The notes: a model not told the origin generated them from the letters alone. A stretch of 41,471 bases of DNA from an uncultured Collinsella sp. (GCA_900764955.1 CAAFPY010000025.1:1-41471), one strand, 5' to 3'; shown: positions 23,931 through 33,779, counted from the stretch's first letter. A program made the numbers and translations.

Positions 23931-23958
23931 TATATACCTTACCTACCGACGAACCCAA
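23931..23958 (-). promoter_or_regulatory. Candidate promoter of the sialic acid cluster
   Basis: On the minus strand the -10 is TATATA (23931-23936) and the -35-like TTGGGT is at 23953-23958, with 16-base spacing, about 70 bases before the binding-protein ATG. An alternative upstream promoter has TTGTCA (24031-24036), 17 bases, and TAGCAA (24008-24013); its -10 would be covered by the inverted repeat at 23998-24020. Confidence 0.4.
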
Positions 23959-23980
23959 CTGAGGTGCCGCGCTCGGCGAC

Positions 23981-24061
23981 CGATACATACATACGCTTGA
24001 ACGGTATTTGCTACCGTTCACCGAATTCATTGACAAACGATTCGCCAGACAGTATGTATCG
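23981..24061. promoter_or_regulatory. Nested inverted repeats upstream of the sialic acid cluster
   Basis: The inner perfect repeat has arms TGAACGGTA (23998-24006) and TACCGTTCA (24012-24020) with a 5-base spacer. The outer repeat has arms CGATACATAC (23981-23990) and GTATGTATCG (24052-24061). This sits in the 365-base gap between uvrC and the first transporter gene, where no gene is seen. The rest of the gap holds a weak 6-bp hairpin (24086-24108). The symmetry suggests a regulator binding site; which regulator is unknown, since none is encoded nearby. Confidence 0.55.
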
Positions 24062-24175
24062 ACGAGGTGAGATATCAGTCTTCGTCAACCCGCAGGATAG
24101 CAGGGTTGTTCACCATGGCTAGTCAAACGTTTTAGCGTTAATTAAACCCGAAATCGGCTGGTAATCGCCGTGAAA

Positions 24176-24201
24176 TAAATGATTGAAAATCACGCAATCA
24201 T
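24176..24201 (-). terminator. Weak terminator candidate after uvrC
   Basis: A 7-bp stem pairs ATGATTG (24179-24185) with CAATCAT (24195-24201), followed on the minus strand by TTATTTCA. It is AT-rich and short, so efficiency is doubtful. Confidence 0.35.
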
Positions 24202-24226
24202 GTATATCAGTTGTTTAGAGGCGTGT

Positions 24227-26173
24227 TTAGTTTTCGGATTGCTTTGCCGCCGCCTCGGCGCGCTCGGCATTCCATGCAACGAGCGCCTCGTGAACCGCTT
24301 TGGCGACATCGGCAGGAATGCCTCGAACTTCCGCGATCTCTTGCTCGCTCGCCGCGCGCAAACGCTTCATCGAGCCAAAATGGCGCATAAGGGCACGTTT
24401 TCTGGTGGGTCCCACGCCTGGAACGTCATCGAGTACCGAAACCGTCATGGCTTTATCGCGCAATTCGCGATGGAACGTGATGGCAAAACGGTGCGATTCA
24501 TCGCGCACCTGTTTAATTAGATAGAGCGACGCGGACCCGGTCGGCAGCACGACGGGAGTCTCGTCCCAAGGCACGAAAACCTCCTCATCGGCCTTTGCCA
24601 AGCCACAAACTGGTATATCGAGCCCAAGAGCCTCAAGTTGCTTGATCGCAGCGGTCAATTGCGGCTTACCGCCATCGACAACGAGCAAATCGGGGCGCGA
24701 GCCAAAGCGCTCGTCGGCCATGCGCTCGGGAGCATAACGTCGTCCCAAAACCTCGGACATCGACACGAAGTCGTTTGCCTCGTCCAATTCGGCCTGAATT
24801 TTAAAACGACGATACTGACTCTTGTCGGCGCGCCCGTTGGTAAACACCACCATCGAGGCGACCGTAAAGGTGCCATGCAGCGTCGAGATATCGAAGCACT
24901 CGATACGCAACGGCGGCGATGGCAGCGCCAACGCACTTTCGAGCTCCAGGAGCGCTTGATTGGTGCGGTCGTCAGCGTACCCCGTTCGCATCATGTAGCG
25001 CATGAGGGCATGGCGCGCATTTTTGGATGCCATATCGAGCAGACGGTGCTTTTCGCCACGCTGCGGCCTATGGAGATGGCAGGAACGCTCACGCTTGCCC
25101 GCAAGCCACTCCCCCAGCGCTTCCGCATCCTCAAGCTCGACGGAAAGGTTGACCTCAGCTGGAATATCAGCCGTCTCGTCGTAATAGCGCTTAAGAAAGC
25201 CCGACTGGAGCTCTTCCTCGTCAACATCAAGACCCTTGTCGAGAATGAACTCGCAGGTGCGAACAGTTCGGCCCTCGCGAACGACGAAGACGCAAGCGGC
25301 GGAGATGGTCTCCTCGCGATAGAAACCGATGACATCTATATCGACACTGGAGGGAAAAACGACTTGCTGACGATCGTCCAGACCCCTGATGACCTCCAAA
25401 CGACGTTTGACGCGTGCCGCGCGCTCAAAGTCGAGCGCCTCAGCGGCATCCGTCATCTCGGAGGTCAGCTCATCGACGACATCCTTGCGATGGCCCGACA
25501 AAAAGCGCTCGACACGCTTGACGTTCTTGGCATAGTCTGCCGGGGAAATCGCGCCGACACACGCACCCGGGCCGCGCCCGACATGGCAGTCAAAGCAGGG
25601 GCGCCCGTTTTGCGCGCAAATCATATTGACGATGTCTTCCTCGCCCTTGTGGGACTCGACGATACGGCGACAACGACGCCACTCCGCACAGGATGCGGAG
25701 CAGATGGGGATAACCTTGCGCAGCGTATCTATCGTCTCACGTGCCGCGCGGCTATCGGTATAAGGTCCAAAATAGCGCGTTCCCGGCTTATGACGCTCAC
25801 GCGTGTATTTGATAGCGGGATACAGGTCGCCCTTTGTAATGGCGATAAAGGGGTAGCTCTTGTCATCCTTGAGGTCGACGTTAAAGTACGGATGGTACTG
25901 ACCAATCAAATTGCGCTCGAGCACCAACGCCTCGTGCTCGGTCTCCACCACGATATAGTCAAAGCTCGCCACCAGCTGCATCATCAGCGGGATCTTCTGG
26001 CGCTCGTCCTGCAGCGTCACGTACTGACGCATACGGGCGCGCAGGTTTTTCGCCTTGCCCACGTAGATGACATCGCCCTTGGCATCCTTCCAAAGGTAGC
26101 ATCCGGGCTGCGTGGGAACGCGCGAAACCTGCTCGGCAAGCGTTGGAATGTTGTCGTGACCGGCCACGCGCAC
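24227..26173 (-). CDS. uvrC: Excinuclease ABC subunit C
   Basis: It makes the two incisions around a DNA lesion once UvrB is loaded. It is 648 aa, normal. The N-terminal GIY-YIG nuclease (about 15-95) has PGCYLWKDAKGDVIYVGKAKNLRARM. A central Cys-rich region (CSASCAEWRRC and GRPCFDCHVGRGPGACVG) may hold the Fe-S cluster reported for UvrC. The UVR motif follows in TDAAEALDFERAARVKRRLEVI. The RNase H-like domain has IECFDISTLHGTFTVASMVVF and LLVVDGGKPQL, and the C-terminal helix-hairpin-helix pair has DVPGVGPTRKRALMRHFGS. It starts with GTG immediately after the murJ stop (TAG-GTG) without a clear Shine-Dalgarno, so reinitiation is likely. Confidence 0.96.
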   Translation of the reverse strand: MRVAGHDNIPTLAEQVSRVPTQPGCYLWKDAKGDVIYVGKAKNLRARMRQYVTLQDERQKIPLMMQLVASFDYIVVETEHEALVLERNLIGQYHPYFNVDLKDDKSYPFIAITKGDLYPAIKYTRERHKPGTRYFGPYTDSRAARETIDTLRKVIPICSASCAEWRRCRRIVESHKGEEDIVNMICAQNGRPCFDCHVGRGPGACVGAISPADYAKNVKRVERFLSGHRKDVVDELTSEMTDAAEALDFERAARVKRRLEVIRGLDDRQQVVFPSSVDIDVIGFYREETISAACVFVVREGRTVRTCEFILDKGLDVDEEELQSGFLKRYYDETADIPAEVNLSVELEDAEALGEWLAGKRERSCHLHRPQRGEKHRLLDMASKNARHALMRYMMRTGYADDRTNQALLELESALALPSPPLRIECFDISTLHGTFTVASMVVFTNGRADKSQYRRFKIQAELDEANDFVSMSEVLGRRYAPERMADERFGSRPDLLVVDGGKPQLTAAIKQLEALGLDIPVCGLAKADEEVFVPWDETPVVLPTGSASLYLIKQVRDESHRFAITFHRELRDKAMTVSVLDDVPGVGPTRKRALMRHFGSMKRLRAASEQEIAEVRGIPADVAKAVHEALVAWNAERAEAAAKQSEN

Positions 26174-27856
26174 CTACTTGCGACGAAGCAGCGCCGAGAC
26201 CTCGGGCATCTTAAGGACGACGGCAAGGCCAAAGGTAACAGCAAGCGAGACGACACCCGCAACGCAAACGTAGCCAAGAGTAATCAGAATCGAGCCGCCA
26301 AGTGCCCCGACAAAGTGCTCAAGCGCCCACATGACGCCGGCGCCTGCGGCAGCACCCAGGCCACCGAGCAAAAGGCCAAAGAAACCGCCATGCAGGATAG
26401 ATTTAACCTGAAGACCACGCAGACGACGACGCAGCCACCACAGCGAGCAACCGACCAAGATCACGTAGTCGACGACATACGAAAGCGCGATTGCCGGCAT
26501 ACCGAAGCCCAGCACAACGCCAAACAGCAGAACCGAGCCGGCCTGGCCGATGGCGGAATACAGGCAATAGCGGCTATAGGGCTTCATGTCGAGCAAGGCA
26601 GAGAAGCTCTTCTGCATCAGCACGACCACGCCGTAGAGCGGCAGCGAGAACGCCAAGTAGACAAGGAACTCGGACACCAGCGCCACGCCGGACTCATCGA
26701 ACTTGCCAGCGCAGTAGATCATGTTGAGCGGACGCGCGAAGACAATCAGGTACAGCGCGAACGGAACCAGGAAGAACAGCATCTGGGCGACGCCACGCGA
26801 AATGCCCGTGCGAACGCTGTCGTAATCCTTCTCCTGTGCGTCGTGAGAGAGCTCGGTATAGAGCGCCGTCGAAAGCGAGGCGGCAATCAGCGCGTAGGGC
26901 AGCGTGTACCACAGGCGCGCATAGGCGATGACGGAAGGACCGGTCTCGGGCTGGACCACCAGCGCGGCAGCGTTCGTGATAGAAGTCGAGACAAACATGC
27001 ACACCGTAGCGAGCAGCGTCGGGATACCGAGCGCAATCGTCTGGCGCAGTGCGGGGTCCTTAAAGTCGATATGGATATGGGGATGCACGCCGTGCTTGCC
27101 AAGCGCGGGGATCTGACAAGCCATCTGAACAAAGACACCGAGGGTCGTACCGGCCGCAATCAAGATGATGCCGGCACGTTCGCCAAACTGTGCGGACACG
27201 GGCGCAAAGCCCATAAAGCTCGCAATGACGATCACATTGTTGAGGACCGGGGCAAACGTCGACCAGAAGTAGTCGCGGTGTGCGTTGAGGACGCCCGAGA
27301 ACACCGAGCCCAAACCATAAAACAGAATCTGGATGGCAAAGAAACGGAACATGAACGCAGCGGTATCCATGCTGCCGCCGTCACCCGAAAGGAACGATTG
27401 CGTCCAGATAAAGCCCGGGGCGAACACGGTCCCCAGCAACGAAATGCCACCCAGCACCAATAGCAGAATACCGAGCAGGTTGCCCACGTACTCGTTAGAG
27501 GCCTCGCGACCCTGCTCACGCCTCACGCCCATGTACACGGGCAAAAACGCCGTCACGAGCATGCCGCCCATCACGAGTTCGTAGAGCATATTGGGCAGGT
27601 TGTTGGCGACCTGATAGGAGGACGAGAGCAGCGACATGCCGATAGCGGCCGCCATTGCCCACGTGCGGATAAAACCGGTGACGCGAGACACGATGGTCAG
27701 GATGGTCATAAGCCCGGCGGAACGACCAACCGTGGAGTAGTCCGACGAGCCCATGTCGTCAGTGTCGTCTCGCGACGAAGAAGCTTCGGATGAGGGTATC
27801 TGAGGCGCAGATTCTTTTGCAAAATGAGCTCCGCACTTCAATTCTTCCTGCGGCAT
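26174..27856 (-). CDS. murJ: Lipid II flippase MurJ (MviN)
   Basis: It is a membrane protein that moves lipid II across the membrane for peptidoglycan synthesis. It is 560 aa: a polar, acidic N-terminal tail of about 45 residues, then the family N-terminus LMTILTIVSRVTGFIRTWAMAAAIG, with many helices over the rest, consistent with 14 membrane segments. Conserved stretches include NNLPNMLYELVMGGML and the central Arg/His-containing loops. The ATG follows the ybaK stop by 3 bases and has AGAGGA upstream. It is probably cotranscribed with ybaK and uvrC. Confidence 0.93.
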   Translation of the reverse strand: MPQEELKCGAHFAKESAPQIPSSEASSSRDDTDDMGSSDYSTVGRSAGLMTILTIVSRVTGFIRTWAMAAAIGMSLLSSSYQVANNLPNMLYELVMGGMLVTAFLPVYMGVRREQGREASNEYVGNLLGILLLVLGGISLLGTVFAPGFIWTQSFLSGDGGSMDTAAFMFRFFAIQILFYGLGSVFSGVLNAHRDYFWSTFAPVLNNVIVIASFMGFAPVSAQFGERAGIILIAAGTTLGVFVQMACQIPALGKHGVHPHIHIDFKDPALRQTIALGIPTLLATVCMFVSTSITNAAALVVQPETGPSVIAYARLWYTLPYALIAASLSTALYTELSHDAQEKDYDSVRTGISRGVAQMLFFLVPFALYLIVFARPLNMIYCAGKFDESGVALVSEFLVYLAFSLPLYGVVVLMQKSFSALLDMKPYSRYCLYSAIGQAGSVLLFGVVLGFGMPAIALSYVVDYVILVGCSLWWLRRRLRGLQVKSILHGGFFGLLLGGLGAAAGAGVMWALEHFVGALGGSILITLGYVCVAGVVSLAVTFGLAVVLKMPEVSALLRRK

Positions 27857-27859
27857 CGC

Positions 27860-28360
27860 TCAGTCCTCTCTCGTAATCGGGGCGACCGTCGCCCCGCAAA
27901 ATGCAATTAAATCATCGGGCGCAAGCTCAAGCTGATAACCACGCTTGCCTCCCGAAATAAAAATGGTATCCCAAAGGACACATGTCTCATCAATGAGCGT
28001 CCGGTAGCGTTTTTTCATACCGACCGGACTGCAGCCGCCGCGAACGTAGCCAGTCGCCGCAAGCAAATCCTTCACATGCATCATGGCCAAGGACTTCTCC
28101 CCCGCGGCACGCGCGGCGGACTTTAGATCGAGCTCGTCGGCAACAGGGATGCAGCACACGACGTGGTCGTTGGACGGCGTCACGCAGACCAAGGTCTTAA
28201 ATCCTTGTCCGGGCTCCTCGCCAAGCTGCTCCGAAATCGCGACCCCCAGGCCCGCCGACTCATCACCATCGTCTTCGTACGTATGTAGAACATAGGAAAT
28301 GCCGGCGCTTTCCAGCTCGCGCATCGCATTGGTTTTTGGCGTCTTTACAGCCTTTGCCAT
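27860..28360 (-). CDS. ybaK: Cys-tRNA(Pro) deacylase YbaK/EbsC family
   Basis: It hydrolyses cysteine mischarged on tRNA(Pro). It is 166 aa, normal. The start MAKAVKTPKTNAMRELESAGI has AAAGGA 7 bases upstream; a 32-codon upstream extension is not family sequence. Family motifs are VKDLLAATGYVRGGCSPVGMKK, with the conserved Gly-rich G-G-x-S-P-x-G loop, and the C-terminal ISGGKRGYQLELAPDDLI. It is first in the ybaK-murJ-uvrC set, with a promoter candidate at 28398-28403. Confidence 0.92.
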   Translation of the reverse strand: MAKAVKTPKTNAMRELESAGISYVLHTYEDDGDESAGLGVAISEQLGEEPGQGFKTLVCVTPSNDHVVCCIPVADELDLKSAARAAGEKSLAMMHVKDLLAATGYVRGGCSPVGMKKRYRTLIDETCVLWDTIFISGGKRGYQLELAPDDLIAFCGATVAPITRED

Positions 28361-28397
28361 GGCATATCCTTTCCCTCGCATTCGGACGCAAGGATTA

Positions 28398-28403
28398 AGT
28401 ATA
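28398..28403 (-). promoter_or_regulatory. -10 element candidate upstream of ybaK
   Basis: The minus-strand TATACT matches the -10 consensus at five of six bases. A -35-like GTGACG lies 19 bases further upstream. It is 38 bases before the ybaK ATG. Confidence 0.35.
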
Positions 28404-28441
28404 TGTCCAATTCGGCTGCATACGTCACTTCGACACAGCAA

Positions 28442-28472
28442 GCGCCATCGAATCACAAGGAGTCGATGGCGC
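28442..28472 (-). terminator. Hairpin terminator candidate after uvrA
   Basis: A perfect 10-bp stem pairs GCGCCATCGA (28442-28451) with TCGATGGCGC (28463-28472), with an 11-base loop. It is 20 bases past the uvrA stop. The minus strand continues TTGCTGTG, so the T-run is poor. Confidence 0.55.
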
Positions 28473-28492
28473 CCATAAACTGAATCGCCTAT

Positions 28493-31372
28493 TTATTGAG
28501 CATCAAGTTGAGCCTGACGCTCCCGGTCACGCCTGAGCAACGGCGCCAAAAACTTGCCCGTATAACTTTGCGGACAGTCCGCAACCTGCTCCGGTGTGCC
28601 CGAAACCACGACGGTTCCGCCGCCGTTACCGCCCTCGGGGCCCATATCGATCAGGCGGTCGGCAACCTTGATGACATCAAGGTTGTGTTCAATCACCAGC
28701 ACCGTGTTGCCCGCATCGACCAAGCGCTGCAGCACATCGAGCAGCTGGCGGACGTCCTCAAAATGAAGGCCGGTCGTCGGCTCATCCAAAATATAGAACG
28801 TCTTGCCCGTCTGGCGTCGATGAAGCTCCTTGGGGGGCTTCACACGCTGCGCCTCGCCGCCCGGGAGCGTCGGGGCGGGCTGGCCCAGGCTCACGTAGCC
28901 CAAGCCTACATCGTACAGCGTCTGGAGCTTGCGCTTAATCTGCGGGATATTCCCAAAGAAGGCCAGTGCCTCGGTGACGCTCATGTCGAGCACGTCCGAG
29001 ATGGTCTTACCACGGTAGGTGACCTCAAGCGTCTCGCGGTTATAGCGTTTGCCGCCGCAGACCTCACAGGGGACATAGATATCGGGAAGGAAGTGCATCT
29101 CGATCTTAATTTGTCCGTCGCCCTTGCATGCTTCGCAGCGACCGCCGCTCACGTTAAAGGAGAAACGTCCCGGCGAGTAGCCACGCGCCTTCGACTCCGG
29201 CGTACTCGCAAACAGCGCGCGAAGATCATCCCACAGGCCAATGTACGTAGCAGGGTTGGAACGCGGCGTGCGACCAATCGGCGACTGGTCGATATCGATA
29301 ACCTTATCGATACACTCGATGCCCTCGATTTTCTTATACGGACCCACAGGGCGCGTCGAACGGTGAATGGCATTCGTAAGGGCAGGCGCGATGGTGTCGG
29401 TAACCAGGGAGCTCTTACCCGATCCCGACACGCCGGTAACGACCGTAAGCGTACCAAACTCGATCTTGGCGGTAACGTTTTTGAGGTTGTTGGCGCGGGC
29501 GCCCGTGATCTTAAGGCAGCCGCGACCGGGCTTGCGGCGTTCATCGGGAACCCGAATCATTCGCTTGCCGGTCAGGTAGGCACCCGTCATCGAATCGGGG
29601 CACGCCATGATATCGGCAGGCGTTCCCGCGGCGACCACGTGTCCGCCGTTCACGCCCGCGCCGGGGCCCATGTCGATCACATAGTCGGCAGCACGAATCG
29701 TATCCTCATCATGCTCGACGACGATGACGGTATTGCCGATATCGCGTAGGCGCTCAAGCGTCTTGATCAGGCGCTCGTTATCACGCTGATGGAGGCCAAT
29801 CGATGGCTCGTCCAAAATGTACAGGACACCCATGAGGCCGGCGCCGATCTGCGTTGCCAGGCGAATGCGCTGGGCCTCGCCTCCGGAAAGCGTCGCCGAG
29901 GCACGATCGAGGGTCAGATAGTCGAGTCCGACATCGACCAGAAAACGCAAGCGCTCCAGGATTTCCTTGACGATGCGCCCGCCGATAAACTGTTGGCGCT
30001 CGGTGAGTTCCAAGCCCTCAAAAAACTCGAGCGACTCGCGGCACGATAGGCAACAGACCTCGTAAATGGACTTACCGCCTACGGTAACAGCGAGCATCTC
30101 GGGGCGCAAACGAGCGCCGTGGCAGCTCGAGCACGGCTCCTCGCGGATGTACTTCTCCAAGCGCGCCTTGGTGTTCTCATTCGTCGTCTCGGTATAGCGC
30201 TCGTACAGGATATTGCGCACGCCCGAGAACTTGGTGTCCCACTGGCTGCGGCGCCCATCGAGCTTTTGATAGTCGACCGAAATCTTCTGGTCGCCCATGC
30301 CGTCTAAAAACGCGCGACGCACCCGCGGAGGCAGATCCTCCCACGGCGTATCGACGCTCACCTTAAAGTGTTTGCAGACCGCAGCGAAAATCTGCGGATA
30401 GTAGTTAGAGTTGCCAAACAGGCTGCCAAAGACCCCGTCGGCGATCGACTTCGAGGGGTCTTCGATTAGGGCCTCGGCATCGACCGTCTTCTTAAAGCCC
30501 AGGCCATCGCACTCTGGGCACGCGCCATAGGGCGCGTTGAACGAGAAATCACGCGGCTGCAGGTCATCGATGGAGTGCCCATGCTCCGGGCACGCTAACG
30601 CCAGCGAATACTCCAGCAACTCGCCTTCGGTCCCCTCGGGAGCGTCGCGGTCGGGCAGCAAGTATACGTTCACATTGCCGTGCGCCAGCGCGGTCGCCTG
30701 CTCAACAGACTCGGCGATACGGCCCAGAGAGTTCTCACGGATCACGATGCGATCGACCACGACCTCGATATCGTGCTTGAACTTCTTGTCCAGATCGATC
30801 GGATCGTCGAGCGAGCGCACTTCACCGTCGACACGCACGCGGCTAAAGCCCTCGGCGCGAAGGTCCTCAAACAGTTTGGTGTACTCGCCTTTTCGCCCGC
30901 GTACCACCGGTGCCAGCACAAACGCGCGGCGGCCCTCCCCCGCCGCCAAGACCTTGTCGGCAACCTGATCGGTCGTCTGACGCTCAATGACACGGCCACA
31001 TTCGGGACAGTGCGGGGTGCCCACACGGGCGAACAGCAGGCGCAGATAGTCATAAATCTCGGTTACGGTGCCAACCGTCGAGCGCGGGTTCTTGGATGTC
31101 GTCTTTTGATCAATTGAGACAGCCGGCGAAAGGCCGTCGATTGAATCCAAGTCGGGTTTGTCCATCTGGCCCAAGAACTGGCGCGCATAACTCGAAAGGC
31201 TCTCGACGTATCGACGCTGGCCCTCGGCATAGATAGTGTCGAATGCCAGCGAACTCTTGCCCGAGCCAGAAAGACCGGTAATGACCACGAGTTGGTCACG
31301 CGGAATGGAAACATCGATATCACGGAGGTTGTGCTCACGAGCGCCGCGAATAACGATAGAAGAATCAGACAT
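28493..31372 (-). CDS. uvrA: Excinuclease ABC subunit A (with an altered second ABC signature)
   Basis: It is the damage-recognition ATPase of nucleotide excision repair, 959 aa, normal. The start [15 protein letters not shown] has AAGGAG 6 bases upstream. The first Walker A is GLSGSGKSS, the first signature [15 protein letters not shown] is intact, and the second Walker A is GVSGSGKSS. Zinc-finger Cys pairs CSSCHGARL and CEACKGDG...CEVCGGKRY are present, as is the second Walker B ([12 protein letters not shown]). In the second ABC domain the expected [17 protein letters not shown] reads [17 protein letters not shown] (residues about 834-850), replacing the key signature Ser by Pro with four other changes close by. 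The frame is open throughout. Either the read sequence is wrong here or the protein is impaired. Confidence 0.94.
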   Translation of the reverse strand: MSDSSIVIRGAREHNLRDIDVSIPRDQLVVITGLSGSGKSSLAFDTIYAEGQRRYVESLSSYARQFLGQMDKPDLDSIDGLSPAVSIDQKTTSKNPRSTVGTVTEIYDYLRLLFARVGTPHCPECGRVIERQTTDQVADKVLAAGEGRRAFVLAPVVRGRKGEYTKLFEDLRAEGFSRVRVDGEVRSLDDPIDLDKKFKHDIEVVVDRIVIRENSLGRIAESVEQATALAHGNVNVYLLPDRDAPEGTEGELLEYSLALACPEHGHSIDDLQPRDFSFNAPYGACPECDGLGFKKTVDAEALIEDPSKSIADGVFGSLFGNSNYYPQIFAAVCKHFKVSVDTPWEDLPPRVRRAFLDGMGDQKISVDYQKLDGRRSQWDTKFSGVRNILYERYTETTNENTKARLEKYIREEPCSSCHGARLRPEMLAVTVGGKSIYEVCCLSCRESLEFFEGLELTERQQFIGGRIVKEILERLRFLVDVGLDYLTLDRASATLSGGEAQRIRLATQIGAGLMGVLYILDEPSIGLHQRDNERLIKTLERLRDIGNTVIVVEHDEDTIRAADYVIDMGPGAGVNGGHVVAAGTPADIMACPDSMTGAYLTGKRMIRVPDERRKPGRGCLKITGARANNLKNVTAKIEFGTLTVVTGVSGSGKSSLVTDTIAPALTNAIHRSTRPVGPYKKIEGIECIDKVIDIDQSPIGRTPRSNPATYIGLWDDLRALFASTPESKARGYSPGRFSFNVSGGRCEACKGDGQIKIEMHFLPDIYVPCEVCGGKRYNRETLEVTYRGKTISDVLDMSVTEALAFFGNIPQIKRKLQTLYDVGLGYVSLGQPAPTLPGGEAQRVKPPKELHRRQTGKTFYILDEPTTGLHFEDVRQLLDVLQRLVDAGNTVLVIEHNLDVIKVADRLIDMGPEGGNGGGTVVVSGTPEQVADCPQSYTGKFLAPLLRRDRERQAQLDAQ

Positions 31373-31400
31373 GGAAGCTCCTTGCCTCCTATTGCATCGA

Positions 31401-31406
31401 ATCATA
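31401..31406 (-). promoter_or_regulatory. -10 element candidate of uvrA
   Basis: The minus-strand TATGAT matches the -10 consensus at five of six bases and lies 28 bases before the uvrA ATG. There is no convincing -35. Confidence 0.35.
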
Positions 31407-31565
31407 CTGCCGATGAGTTTAGCGCACTCGACGCGCACAGATGTTCGTAATACAAGATTCGCAGACCTTTAGCTTTGCGTATCGGGCGCTTTGTTTCTCG
31501 AAATGCCGTGGAAAGGTTACAGTAATCTAATACTGAACTTAATTTGCTGTACCAGAGGAACGTCC

Positions 31566-33719
31566 ATGACCGAAGATATCCCCCTTGAAATCACTTCGAG
31601 CGACATGGCCAATCTGCCCATATTCATCGCCGTCCTTATCGTGGCCACCGTCGTCGTGCGCGTGTATTTTTCAATCAAACGCAACGAAAAGCCACCCATT
31701 GCCTGCGTCTTTTGGTGCGCGACGCTCCTCATCCCGCTCGGCGTGGTAGCTGCATGGGTTACGAATCAATTGCTCCTAAATGAGGGCAGCTCCCTATGGG
31801 TCCTTTCTTATTCGGCGCTCGGTGCTGCCGCCGTCATGCTTCTTGTCGAGCCCTTGGTTTCGGGACTTATCGACCAAACCGACCTTGCGACGGGAACGGT
31901 TGCCTGTATTTGCCGTGACATCCTTGTCATCGCCGCTGTTTCAGCGCTCTCGTTCGTTTCACTCGAAATTGCCTGCAACGAAACGTTCTATCGCATTCCC
32001 GCCAACTCATTCGGGTTTTCCGTCGGGCTGCTCGCGACGGTTCTGCTCTCCCTTTATTTGCTGGGACAGCGTCATGGAGGCGTCATGGCTCTCGTGCCCG
32101 TCGTCTGCTGCATCCTTGGCATTGCCGAGCACTTCGTCATAACGTTTAAAGGCGAAGCCATCCTGCCAAGCGATATCTTGGCCCTTGGCACCGCAATGGA
32201 AGTGAGCGAGGGATACGAGTTTACCTTTACCGCCGGAATCGTAACCTCTCTCGCCCTGCTGGAGATTTCCCTGGGGCTTCTTTCGCTCATCCGACCGCGA
32301 AAGCTCCGTACGCCCACCCATGTCTTCCCCGCTATCGCCGCTAACCTCTGTGCTTTTCTGCTAGTGACCGTTGTGGGGCTCTCAGGCTTTTCCAACATCG
32401 ACTTGGAGCAGGCGCTGGATTTTGGATTTGACCGTTGGCAGCCCATCACCACGTATGCGTCTCAGGGTTTTATCACTTCGTTCACCGAAATGGTCAACGA
32501 GTTGCCCATTGAGAAGCCCGAAGACTATACGCCCGATGAGGCGCAGAGCATCGAGCAGGAGCTCGCCGCCGCCTACGACAGCACATATGGCTCGAGCGAG
32601 CAGCGCGCGGCGGCCGTTGCCCAGTTCAATGAAATCAAGCCGACGATTGTTGCCGTCATGAATGAGAGTTTTAGCGACCTTTCGTGCTTTGAGCAGCTCC
32701 AGGCGGCCGGGTACACCGGCCCCGCATTCTACAACTCGCTTCCCGACACACTTGTTCGCGGCACCATGCTCGCTTCGGTCGCCGGTGGCGGAACGGCGAA
32801 CTCCGAATTCGAATTTTTGACCGGAGCGACAACGGCCTTTGTCGGATTAGGCAAGATCCCCTATCAGCTGTATCAGATGAATGGCGTAAACAGCCTGGCA
32901 AAGGACCTTAAAGAGCTTGGGTATACCACTACCGCTATGCACCCGCAAAACCCCGTCAACTACCATCGAGATAAAATCTATCAGCAGCTGGGCTTTGGAG
33001 ACTTTCTTTCAATCGGCGATTTCGAAGGTGCGCCCTATTACCATGCCGGCGTATGCGACTACGTCACCTACGACAAGATACTCGACCTGCTTAGAACCGA
33101 CGAAGCGCCGCAGTTCATCTTTGACGTCACGATGCAAAATCACGGCGGCTACGACTATGGCACCGTTCCCGCCGAAGAGCTGACAAACTATTGGGTCGAG
33201 GGAGCCAGCGAAGGCGCCAACAGCGCGCTCAACACCTATCTCACCTGCATCAACGCATCCGACCGGGACCTCGAGTACTTTATCAACGAGCTCCGCAACA
33301 TCGGCAGACCGGTTGTTCTTGTCTTTTTTGGCGACCATCAGCCGAGCGCCGCAACGACTCTCAACGACGAGCTGTACCCTCAGGAAGATACGGCAAGCCA
33401 CGCTTTCCGTATCTACCAGGCGACATATCTCGTCTGGGCTAACTATGAGATCGCCGGCAATACCGAGCTCAACGTCTACGACACCGTCGGGGCAAACGAG
33501 ATTGCAGCCATTACCCTTAATAAGATCGGCGCCCCGCTCACCAATTACCAAAAGGCCCTGCTTGCGACAAGGTCAGATGTGCCCACCATCAATGTCGCCG
33601 GCTATCTCGGTGCCGACGGGCTGCGCTACGACTTGGAATCGAAAGACAGCCCCTACGCCTCGACGATCGACAAGCTGCAGCGCATGCAATACCTCGAGTT
33701 CGCCAGCAAAGTTCAGTAA
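31566..33719 (+). CDS. LTA synthase-family sulfatase-fold membrane protein
   Basis: It is a membrane-anchored phosphotransferase-type protein of 717 aa. About seven hydrophobic segments fall within residues 17-275, followed by an extracellular sulfatase-fold domain from about 355. Metal and catalytic residues are Glu367 in VMNESFSD, the nucleophile Thr410 in GGGTANSEFEFLTG, VTMQNHGGYDYG and the metal-binding FFGDHQPS. In LtaS the equivalent Thr takes glycerol phosphate from phosphatidylglycerol to build lipoteichoic acid. The polymer made here is unknown and could be another phosphoglycerol- or phosphosugar-substituted glycan. The ATG has AGAGGA 7 bases upstream. It is the first of four plus-strand genes and is divergent from uvrA. 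Confidence 0.88.
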   Translation: MTEDIPLEITSSDMANLPIFIAVLIVATVVVRVYFSIKRNEKPPIACVFWCATLLIPLGVVAAWVTNQLLLNEGSSLWVLSYSALGAAAVMLLVEPLVSGLIDQTDLATGTVACICRDILVIAAVSALSFVSLEIACNETFYRIPANSFGFSVGLLATVLLSLYLLGQRHGGVMALVPVVCCILGIAEHFVITFKGEAILPSDILALGTAMEVSEGYEFTFTAGIVTSLALLEISLGLLSLIRPRKLRTPTHVFPAIAANLCAFLLVTVVGLSGFSNIDLEQALDFGFDRWQPITTYASQGFITSFTEMVNELPIEKPEDYTPDEAQSIEQELAAAYDSTYGSSEQRAAAVAQFNEIKPTIVAVMNESFSDLSCFEQLQAAGYTGPAFYNSLPDTLVRGTMLASVAGGGTANSEFEFLTGATTAFVGLGKIPYQLYQMNGVNSLAKDLKELGYTTTAMHPQNPVNYHRDKIYQQLGFGDFLSIGDFEGAPYYHAGVCDYVTYDKILDLLRTDEAPQFIFDVTMQNHGGYDYGTVPAEELTNYWVEGASEGANSALNTYLTCINASDRDLEYFINELRNIGRPVVLVFFGDHQPSAATTLNDELYPQEDTASHAFRIYQATYLVWANYEIAGNTELNVYDTVGANEIAAITLNKIGAPLTNYQKALLATRSDVPTINVAGYLGADGLRYDLESKDSPYASTIDKLQRMQYLEFASKVQ

Positions 33720-33733
33720 GCCCGCCCATTCGC

Positions 33734-33768
33734 TTGGGCCCATCGTATTGCAAGCACGCTCGGCCCAA
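33734..33768 (+). other. Weak hairpin after the LTA synthase-like gene
   Basis: Seven-bp arms TTGGGCC (33734-33740) and GGCCCAA (33762-33768) flank a 21-base loop. No T-run follows; a terminator role is doubtful. Confidence 0.25.
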
Positions 33769-33779
33769 ACGCATCGCAA

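Noticed and set aside
23931..23940. GGTATA sequence like the E. coli NanR site near the sialic acid promoter
   Set aside because: It occurs once on the minus strand and overlaps the -10 region; NanR sites are tandem repeats. A similar GGTATA is also in the gap promoter, so it is not specific.
23862..24226. Small gene in the gap before the sialic acid cluster
   Set aside because: No frame with a ribosome site and plausible start was found; the space is explained by promoter elements and inverted repeats.
24638..27463. Long plus-strand frame opposite uvrC and murJ
   Set aside because: It is antisense to two conserved genes, with low-complexity Arg/Asn/Asp-rich translation and no ribosome site or motif.
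31435..31446. Possible LexA/SOS box GCACAGATGTTC upstream of uvrA
   Set aside because: Only one half-site resembles the actinobacterial and Bacillus consensus (CGAAC/GTTCG type); the other half has several mismatches. uvrB and uvrC have no comparable site.
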